Shown one piece after another: positions 26,657 to 32,127 of a DNA stretch of 64,000 nucleotides; the stretch's first letter is position 1; every line of letters starts with the position of its first letter. The position numbers were made by a program, and so were the translations under genes. Below the pieces are notes generated by a model, which was not told the DNA's origin, ran no database searches, and was given only the letters and a program-made list of their open reading frames with translations. The stretch spans positions 620,001 through 684,000 of the forward strand of contig NZ_QTSU01000002.1 in assembly GCF_003382365.1 (NCBI RefSeq). The letters are read 5' to 3'. This DNA comes from Lysobacter silvisoli (lineage in GTDB: Bacteria > Pseudomonadota > Gammaproteobacteria > Xanthomonadales > Xanthomonadaceae).

Positions 26657-26852
26657 ATCGAATCCTCCTTGGGATATGTGGGTACCGACTGCGTTTGCGC
26701 CGCGACGCGCCGAGCGAACCGTGCTCCGCGCGCCGCAGTGCCTGTATGCGGCGTCCGCTTTGCGGCCGTCGCGAATGCTGTTTGCGCCACGCGCGCCTTC
26801 GTCGCTGCGCAGCCGCTGCTTCATGAACCGATCGTCGAAACGCACATCCAAA

Positions 26853-26879
26853 CCAGGGGCGGCGCGCGGCCGCCCCTGG
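26853..26879 (-). terminator. Perfect hairpin after precursor gene 3
   Basis: CCAGGGGCGGC (26853-26863) pairs with GCCGCCCCTGG (26869-26879) around a GCGCG loop, 10 bp after the stop of precursor 3. The stem is identical to that after precursor 2. No T-run follows. Confidence 0.6.
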
Positions 26880-26889
26880 CGCTACCACA

Positions 26890-26988
26890 TCAGATGTTGT
26901 GGTAGGTCAGCCAACGCCAGCCGCCGATGCTGTTGGCCGAACCGCGCACACCGAAAGCGGCCCGCATCGCGCAAATGACCTTCTTCAT
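26890..26988 (-). CDS. RiPP-type precursor peptide 3 (32 aa)
   Basis: A 32-codon gene not reported by standard ORF calling: MKKVICAMRAAFGVRG (1-16), linker SANSIGG (17-23), then WRWLTYHNI (24-32). The ribosome site AAGGAGG lies 8 bp before the ATG at 26988. It is the first precursor after the P450 B gene, 142 bp downstream of that gene's stop. Compared with the other copies it has Leu for Val after the second Trp, and Thr before Tyr. The conserved Cys6 in the leader is present in all three. Its function is inferred from its placement between the two P450s and from the paralogue pattern. Confidence 0.86.
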   Translation of the reverse strand: MKKVICAMRAAFGVRGSANSIGGWRWLTYHNI

Positions 26989-27130
26989 ATCGAAATCCTC
27001 CTTGGAGATATGTGGGTAACGACTGGTTTACGCCACGACGCGCTGAGCGAACCTTGCTCCGCGCGCCGCGGTGCCCTGGTTGCGGCGGCCGCGCGGCGGC
27101 CGTCGCGAATTCTTCGGATCGGCGGTCCCC

Positions 27131-28267
27131 TCAGCCTGTGGTCGCGATGGTGAGGGTGAACGGCGGCGGCGCCATGGCCGCGGCGACGGTGGGGCGGTGG
27201 TCGTGCGCGGTCACGCCGACCTCGCCCAGCTCGCGGATCACTTGCAGCATGTCGGCCACCAACTGCGTGGCCAGGTCCGCGGCCACGCAACGGTGCGGCC
27301 CGTGCCCGAACGGGATGAAGGCCGGGTTGCGCCAGGCGTCCTCGTCGGCCCAGCGCTCAGGACGGAATTCGGCCGGCGCCTGCCAGTGCGCGGCATTGCG
27401 CTGCACCAGGTAAGGGCAGACCACGACCTCGTCGGAGGTCTCCATGCGCACGCCCGACAGGTCGTGCGCCTGCACCGGGCGCCGGCCCAGCTGCCAGGCC
27501 ACCGGCCACAGCCGCAGGGCTTCGTGCACGATCCATTCGGCCGGCGCGTCGCGGCGCGCATGCGTGCCCCACAGATACAGCGACCACGCCAGCACAAAGC
27601 CCACCGAGCCGGCCACCGCGAACAAAAACGACAAATACACTTCGCTCAGTTCGTCCTGGCGGCGGTCGGGTTCGGCGGCGTTGGCCACCACGTCCAGCAG
27701 GTCCGCCGGCGGCGTGCGCGGCTGCGTCTGGCGCTCGCCGATGGCCTGCGACAAGCGCCAGGTGGTGTTGAACTGCAGCCACATCCGCCGCCAGCGCGGC
27801 TGCCGCGCGCGCGCGCCGGCCAGCACCGAACGCTCGACGATTTGGTCGAGCAAGGCGCGCAGGCCTTGCGGCCGGTCCGGCGACAGCAGCAGCGGAAACA
27901 GATAGCGGTAGGTGAGGCGGTTGCCGGTGTCGGGCCAGCGGCTGCTCGCGCCCAGCTCGCGGCGCAGGAACTCGCGCAACTCGCCCGGCGGGCGCGACTT
28001 CAGGTACTCGCGCAGCAGGCCGCGCGCTTCGCGGCGCATGTCCAGCTGCGCCGAGCGCGGCTCGAAGTAGCCGTAGCGGGTGTGGAAGAAATCGGAATGC
28101 TCGGCATAGCTGCCGTTGGCGTTGCTGAGCACCGTCCGCGCTTCGGCGGGGTTGCCCACGCAATACTCGTTGCGTCCGGTACGGACGATGTCGCCGGCGC
28201 CGGACAGCTCACGGTCCAGAAAGCCCAGCGGGTCCTGCTCGAAGCCGGACCAAACCTCTTCCTTCAA
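27131..28267 (-). CDS. Cytochrome P450 B of the peptide cluster
   Basis: A 378-residue P450 from a TTG start at 28267, chosen because a CGGAGG ribosome site sits 7 bp upstream; a GTG at 28270 is the alternative and there is no suitable ATG. ExxR is EALR (249-252), the PERF-like motif is FRPERW (301-306) and the haem loop is FGHGPHRCVA with ligand Cys327 and Ala in place of the final Gly. The I-helix region (about 212-226, LSFLFAVAGSVGFVL) lacks the acid-Thr pair. It is only distantly like P450 A, so the two probably install different bonds. It is the first gene of the operon, with a near-consensus promoter about 110 bp upstream, and the precursors follow directly. Confidence 0.88.
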   Translation of the reverse strand: MKEEVWSGFEQDPLGFLDRELSGAGDIVRTGRNEYCVGNPAEARTVLSNANGSYAEHSDFFHTRYGYFEPRSAQLDMRREARGLLREYLKSRPPGELREFLRRELGASSRWPDTGNRLTYRYLFPLLLSPDRPQGLRALLDQIVERSVLAGARARQPRWRRMWLQFNTTWRLSQAIGERQTQPRTPPADLLDVVANAAEPDRRQDELSEVYLSFLFAVAGSVGFVLAWSLYLWGTHARRDAPAEWIVHEALRLWPVAWQLGRRPVQAHDLSGVRMETSDEVVVCPYLVQRNAAHWQAPAEFRPERWADEDAWRNPAFIPFGHGPHRCVAADLATQLVADMLQVIRELGEVGVTAHDHRPTVAAAMAPPPFTLTIATTG

Positions 28268-28343
28268 CACACGCCCTCCGATCCTGAAATCACGGGTGTT
28301 GATACGTGTTACGCGTTTTTGGTGTTTCTGATCTGCATACGGC

Positions 28344-28359
28344 GATGCAATCCTGCATC
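28344..28359. promoter_or_regulatory. Perfect palindrome in the leader of the P450 B operon
   Basis: GATGCA-ATCC-TGCATC is a perfect 6-bp inverted repeat located just downstream of the predicted -10 box, about where transcription would begin. It could be an operator for an unidentified regulator or a small mRNA hairpin. No regulator gene is linked to the cluster. Confidence 0.4.
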
Positions 28360-28375
28360 TGCAAATCGCAATTTG

Positions 28376-28405
28376 AGTATAGGTACGACCACGAAAAAGC
28401 GTCAA
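28376..28405 (-). promoter_or_regulatory. Near-consensus sigma-70 promoter of the peptide cluster
   Basis: On the minus strand TTGACG (28405-28400) and TATACT (28381-28376) are separated by 18 bp, each hexamer one or two bases from consensus. Such a strong housekeeping promoter is rare in this GC-rich window. Transcription would start near 28369 and run through P450 B, the precursors, P450 A, the MATE gene and the M16 pair. Confidence 0.68.
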
Positions 28406-28680
28406 GGCGGTGTCAAGACGCGCCGAATCGCCACTATCGACTGCACATTCGATGGCGTATCCAGCGCTTTCGCGCCGATATGCTGCGTCGCAAGATGCAC
28501 CTGCGCGCCGCCACGCATAGCGCTCAGCGAAACCGGCAGGCCGCGCTGCGATCGCAGTCGCGCGACGCGGAAGAATCAGGCAAGCCCGGACCTGCCCACA
28601 TCCGGTTGGATTTTTTTTGCGGCCGATCGACACGTGCCGACCGAAAGCCGCGACCGGCATCGCGCCGGCCGCCGCGCGCC

Positions 28681-29631
28681 CTACTCGGCCGAGGGTTTGC
28701 GCCGTGCGCGCGGGTGCGCGGCGTCGTAGACCTTGGCCAGGTGCTGGAAGTCCAGGTGGGTGTAGATCTGGGTGGTGGCGATGTCGGCGTGGCCCAGCAG
28801 TTCCTGCACGCCGCGCAGGTCACCGGAGGATTCCAGCACATGGCTGGCGAAGGAATGCCGCAGCAGATGCGGATGCACGCGCTTGAACAAGCCCTGGCGC
28901 TGCGCCAATTGGCGCAGGCGCAGCTGCACCGCGCGCGGCGTGATCGGCCCGCCGCCGCGGCCGGGGAACACCGGCGCCTCGTTGCCCGCGCCGGTGGACG
29001 CGCGCCATTGCGCCAAGGCCGCGCGCGCGTGCGAACCCAGCGGCACGCTGCGCTGCTTGTTGCCCTTGCCGAGCACGCTGACCAGGCCGTCGGGCAGATC
29101 CAGGTCGCGCCAGCGCAGGCCGCACAACTCGCTCAAGCGCAAGCCCGAGGAGTAGAACAGTTCCAGCAGCGCGCGATCGCGCAGGCCCAGCGGCGCGTCG
29201 GTGGGCACTTCGACCAGCGCCTTGGCCTCGTCGGGGTCGAGCACCTGCGGCAGCTTGCGCGCGGCCTTGGGCGCGCGGATCGCCGCGGCGGGGCTGCTGT
29301 CGATGCGGCCCTGCTTGAGCAGCCAGCCGTAGAAACTGCGGCAGGCCGACAAGCGTCGTTGCAGGCTCTTGGGCGTGAGCCCGCGGCGGTGCTCGGCGGC
29401 GATGAAGGCGCGCAGCTGTTCGGCCTGCAGCCGCAACGGCGACGCGCCCTGCGCCGCGCACCAGTCGGCCAGCGCCGACAGGTCGCGGCGGTAGGCGTCC
29501 ACGGTGTGCACGGACGCGCGCCGCTCCACCTGCAGGTGGGCGAGGAAACTTTCTATCGGGGCGGCGTCGATCTGTGCGGCCGACACGGGGCGCGGGCTCC
29601 AGCTTCCGCGGTGGCGCGGAGTCGCGGGCAT
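28681..29631 (-). CDS. xerC: Tyrosine recombinase XerC
   Basis: A tyrosine recombinase of about 316 residues. The N-terminal SAM-like core-binding domain (VERRASVHTVDAYRRDLSAL) precedes a catalytic domain with all expected residues: Arg in SGLRLSELCGL, Lys in VLGKGNKQRSVPL, HLLRHSFASHVL (HxxR), LLGHADIATTQIYTH with the final His and nucleophile Tyr. XerC with XerD resolves chromosome dimers at dif. The XerC rather than XerD assignment rests on context (downstream of dapF-DUF484, the conserved gene order). The start is uncertain: ATG at 29631, GTG at 29643, or GTG at 29586, which would give the usual family length of about 300. Confidence 0.92.
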   Translation of the reverse strand: MPATPRHRGSWSPRPVSAAQIDAAPIESFLAHLQVERRASVHTVDAYRRDLSALADWCAAQGASPLRLQAEQLRAFIAAEHRRGLTPKSLQRRLSACRSFYGWLLKQGRIDSSPAAAIRAPKAARKLPQVLDPDEAKALVEVPTDAPLGLRDRALLELFYSSGLRLSELCGLRWRDLDLPDGLVSVLGKGNKQRSVPLGSHARAALAQWRASTGAGNEAPVFPGRGGGPITPRAVQLRLRQLAQRQGLFKRVHPHLLRHSFASHVLESSGDLRGVQELLGHADIATTQIYTHLDFQHLAKVYDAAHPRARRKPSAE

Positions 29632-29691
29632 CTTGCGATGCACGCGGCGGCGTGTCGAGTGGAAGGGTGGCGGGAGCTGCGCGGGCGGCCG

Positions 29692-29764
29692 TATCGCGGC
29701 TCACGCCGCTCCTACAGGCGCCAGCGCGCTGCGCTTGTGGGAGCGGCGTAAGCCGTGATTACCC
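29692..29764. repeat. Inverted pair of REP-like 24-mers
   Basis: One arm TCGCGGCTCACGCCGCTCCT (about 29694-29713) and an opposing arm GGGAGCGGCGTAAGCCGTGA (about 29739-29758) face each other across a short spacer between DUF484 and xerC. This palindromic family recurs at 37331-37498 and 46031-46412. Confidence 0.8.
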
Positions 29765-29781
29765 CACGCGCCGAAGCAGCC

Positions 29782-30453
29782 TCACCCCTCGAAGCGCTTC
29801 AACGCCGTCGCCAGCGACTCGCCCATCATGCGCAGGAACAGCGTGCCCATGCCGGGGAAGAAGCGGTTGGGGTCGCGACTGCCCACCGCGACCAGGCCCA
29901 CGCCCGGCAGCGGCAGCAGGGCGGTGGACTGCACCTGGTCGGCCTGATCGCCGTACAGCAGCGCGTGTTTTTCCGGCTGCAGGCGGCCGCACAGCGGCTC
30001 GCCATCGGCCAGACAGTCGCGGAAGGGTTGCAGGCGCGCGTCGTCGGCGGAGATCACCTGCAGCCACTCGGCGTCGTCCAGGCCGGCCACCGACTGGAAC
30101 ACTACCAGGCGCACGCGCTCGCCGTTGAAGTCCTCGGCCAGGGTCGCAGCCATCGCCCGCAGGGTGTCGGCGGCGCTGGTCTGGCGCATCAGCGCCAGGG
30201 TCAGCTGGTGCGTGCGCACCGACAGGCGCTCGTTTTCCTGGGCGTTGCCGAACAGTTCCTGCAGGCGCCGCGACAGCTCGCGGTTCTTGTCGCGCAGCAC
30301 CTCCAGCTGGTAGCTGGCCAGCGAGGCGGCCGAGCCTTCCTCGCGCGGCACCACCAGGCTCAGCGCCAGGTCCGGGAACTGCTGCAGGAAGCGCGGATGG
30401 CGGCGCAGCCAGGCCGCGACCTCGTGCGCACCCAGCTTGTCGTGATCGTTCAT
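29782..30453 (-). CDS. DUF484 family protein
   Basis: A 223-residue protein of the DUF484 family. The N-terminus has AHEVAAWLRRHPRFLQQFPDLALSLVVP (about 8-35), the family opening. A coiled segment (YQLEVLRDKNRELSRRLQELF) and a GAF-like domain follow, ending FPGMGTLFLRMMGESLATALKRF. Function is unknown, but the gene is nearly always between dapF and xerC, as here. The ATG at 30453 overlaps the TAA of dapF (TAATG), implying coupling. Confidence 0.92.
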   Translation of the reverse strand: MNDHDKLGAHEVAAWLRRHPRFLQQFPDLALSLVVPREEGSAASLASYQLEVLRDKNRELSRRLQELFGNAQENERLSVRTHQLTLALMRQTSAADTLRAMAATLAEDFNGERVRLVVFQSVAGLDDAEWLQVISADDARLQPFRDCLADGEPLCGRLQPEKHALLYGDQADQVQSTALLPLPGVGLVAVGSRDPNRFFPGMGTLFLRMMGESLATALKRFEG

Positions 30454-31304
30454 TACGCCCATTCCCCTTCGTATACGAAAGCCGTAGGACCGGACATCGA
30501 CAGCGGCGCGTCGTCGCTGGGCCAGACGATGCGCAGCTCGCCGCCGGGCAGCACCACCGCCACGTCGCGATCGATGCGGCCGCGGCGCATCAGCACCGCG
30601 GCGGCGGCGCAGGCGCCGCTGCCGCAGGCCAGGGTCTCGCCCACGCCGCGCTCGTACACGCGCAGGCGGATGCGATCGCGCGCATCGACCTGGGCGAAGC
30701 CGACGTTGACCGATTCCGGAAACGCCTCGTGCGATTGCAGCAGCGAGGCGATGGTTTCCACCGGCGCCGCGGCGACGTCGTCGACCTCGATCACCGCATG
30801 CGGGTTGCCCATCGACACCGCGCCGAAGCTGATCACGGTGTCGTGGATGTCGATCACGTACTGGTCGCGCGCGCCGGGAAAGCCGTGCAGCGGAATGGCG
30901 TCGGGATCGAAGCGCGGCTCGCCCATGCCGATGCGGTAGTAGCCGCCGTCCAGGCGCTCGACCGCGTGCGCGCCCACCGGGCTGTCGACCGCGAAATCGC
31001 CGGGCCCGGCCACGCCGTCGCGCACCAGCCAGGCGGCGATGCAGCGCGCGCCGTTGCCGCACTGCTGCGAGGGCGAGCCGTCGGCGTTCCAGATCCGGTA
31101 GCTGGCCACCGAGCCGGGCTCGCGCGCGTCCTCCACGGTCAGGATCTGATCGCAGCCCACGCCGAAATGGCGGTCGGCCAGCAGGCGGCAGGCGCGCGCG
31201 TCGGGCGGCGCCAGGCCGCCGCGCAGGTCCAGCACGACGAAGTCGTTGCCGGCGCCGTGCATCTTGCTGAAGCGTTGCATCGGACGCTCCGCGTGGGGGC
31301 TCAT
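30453..31304 (-). CDS. dapF: Diaminopimelate epimerase DapF
   Basis: A 283-residue enzyme with the opening [19 protein letters not shown]. The two catalytic cysteines are in QQCGNGARC and [10 protein letters not shown], and the [12 protein letters not shown] segment is present. It interconverts LL- and meso-diaminopimelate for lysine and peptidoglycan synthesis in the cytoplasm. The ATG at 31304 overlaps the stop of lptM (ATGA); the internal ATG at 31280 (MQRFSKMHG) is the other plausible start and fits the family length slightly better. It is followed by DUF484 by TAATG overlap. Confidence 0.97.
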   Translation of the reverse strand: MSPHAERPMQRFSKMHGAGNDFVVLDLRGGLAPPDARACRLLADRHFGVGCDQILTVEDAREPGSVASYRIWNADGSPSQQCGNGARCIAAWLVRDGVAGPGDFAVDSPVGAHAVERLDGGYYRIGMGEPRFDPDAIPLHGFPGARDQYVIDIHDTVISFGAVSMGNPHAVIEVDDVAAAPVETIASLLQSHEAFPESVNVGFAQVDARDRIRLRVYERGVGETLACGSGACAAAAVLMRRGRIDRDVAVVLPGGELRIVWPSDDAPLSMSGPTAFVYEGEWA

Positions 31305-31597
31305 CGGCCGCCGTCGGCGGCGGGGGTCGGATCGTCGCTGGGCGGGGTGTCTGTGGCCGGAACATCCGTGGCGGGAGCATCCGTGGCAGGAGCCGGCTCG
31401 GCCGGCGGCGTGGCCGGCTTTTCCGGCAGCGACGGCGGCGTGGCCTCGGGCGCCATCTGCACCGGCACTTCGCCGGCCGGCTGCGCCGGCGCGGTCACCG
31501 GCACCGGCTTGGTCGGCAGGACCAGCGGGCCCTTGTTGCCGCAGGCGGAAAGGCCCAGGACGAGGGCGGTCAGGAACAGCAGGGGGCGTGCATTCAT
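31301..31597 (-). CDS. lptM: LptM-like small lipoprotein
   Basis: A 98-residue lipoprotein. The signal peptide ends LGLSAC and is followed directly by [12 protein letters not shown], the LptM (YifL) signature just after the lipidated Cys. LptM assists maturation of the LptD outer-membrane LPS translocon. The remaining part is a Pro/Ala/Thr-rich low-complexity tail (repeats of PATD made by short 15-base tandem repeats around 31365-31395), longer than in E. coli. It is first in the lptM-dapF-DUF484-xerC run. Confidence 0.88.
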   Translation of the reverse strand: MNARPLLFLTALVLGLSACGNKGPLVLPTKPVPVTAPAQPAGEVPVQMAPEATPPSLPEKPATPPAEPAPATDAPATDVPATDTPPSDDPTPAADGGR

Positions 31598-31634
31598 GGC
31601 CGCAGTGTAGCCCGCGCGCGCGGCCGAACGAAGC

Positions 31635-32078
31635 TCAGCGCGGCGGCGGTTCAGGTCGCGCCCAGAGCCAGATTGCGACCACGGTCATGATCCCGGTGCC
31701 GGTCGCGGCCATCCACCATTTCGGCGCTGTCATAAACATGATCGCGGCGCAGGCCGCCATCATGCCCACGGCCAGCCGTTTGGCCCGGCGGCTGACCGCG
31801 CCATGGGCCTGCCAATCGCGGATCATCGGCCCGAACTGGCGGTGCGCCAGCAGCCAGGCGTGCAGGCGCTGCGAGCCGCGCGCGGCGGCGAAGGCCGACA
31901 GCAGCACGAAGGGCACGGTGGGCAGGCCCGGCACCACGATGCCGACGATGCCCAGACCCAGGCTGGCATAGGCCAGCAACCACCAGGCCCAGCGGAAGCG
32001 GCTGGGCGATGCCGGCGGGGGCGATGCCGGCGGGGGAGATACCGGCGCGGGCGGTTCGGGCGGCGGCAGGTCGGTCAT
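31635..32078 (-). CDS. DUF454 (YbaN-like) inner-membrane protein
   Basis: A 147-residue protein. A Pro-rich N-terminus with tandem PPASPPPASP (encoded by a near-perfect 15-base duplication) precedes the DUF454 domain: LLAYASLGLGIVGIVVPGLP, TVPFVLLSAFAAARGSQRLH and the cytoplasmic HRQFGPMIRDWQAHGAVSRRAK, then two more helices. The family is found in many proteobacteria with unknown function. It is 37 bp from lptM and may be upstream in the same unit. Confidence 0.9.
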   Translation of the reverse strand: MTDLPPPEPPAPVSPPPASPPPASPSRFRWAWWLLAYASLGLGIVGIVVPGLPTVPFVLLSAFAAARGSQRLHAWLLAHRQFGPMIRDWQAHGAVSRRAKRLAVGMMAACAAIMFMTAPKWWMAATGTGIMTVVAIWLWARPEPPPR

Positions 32079-32127
32079 GCCGCCAGTATGCGGCCACGGC
32101 GCGCGCCGTGGCCGCGCTGCGCACGCG

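Larger units (their letters stand above)
26239..27120 (-). repeat. Three tandem diverged repeat units, each carrying a precursor peptide gene
   Basis: Three units of about 270-330 bp (roughly 26239-26520, 26521-26850, 26851-27120) share the same order on the minus strand. Each has a GC-rich upstream block (with GCGGCCGTCGCGAATTCTTCG-like and GGTGCCTGGTTGCGGCG-like sequences and a GCGCAAACGC-type segment), an AAGGAG(G) ribosome site, the precursor ORF and a perfect hairpin. Coding parts are nearly identical at both ends and the spacers have diverged, as expected for tandem gene duplication followed by selection on the peptide. Confidence 0.8.
28268..28680. other. Gene-free region between P450 B and xerC
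   Basis: A 413-bp stretch without a supportable gene. The part nearest P450 B (28270-28420) is noticeably more AT-rich than its surroundings and holds the promoter and a short palindrome listed separately. The rest (28420-28680) contains short open frames without homology that I recognise and one run of eight T at about 28611-28618. It marks the upstream border of the peptide cluster. Confidence 0.5.

Noticed and set aside
26274-26851. Longer versions (68 and 96 codons) of precursor frames 1 and 2
   Set aside because: The extensions are not similar between copies, whereas the sequence from the AAGGAG-supported ATG is; the short starts are therefore right.
26510-26905. Plus-strand frames of 131 and 127 codons over the precursor genes
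   Set aside because: They are antisense to the three precursor repeats and merely repeat the same shadow peptide; no ribosome site, and the minus-strand frames have strong sites and conserved peptides.
28420-28680. Short frames between the P450 B promoter and xerC
   Set aside because: No ribosome site, conserved motif or similarity to the precursor peptides.
28681-29631. XerC as the integrase of a mobile island carrying the P450 cluster
   Set aside because: Gene context (dapF, DUF484) shows it is the chromosomal XerC; I saw no att-like direct repeats or other mobility genes.
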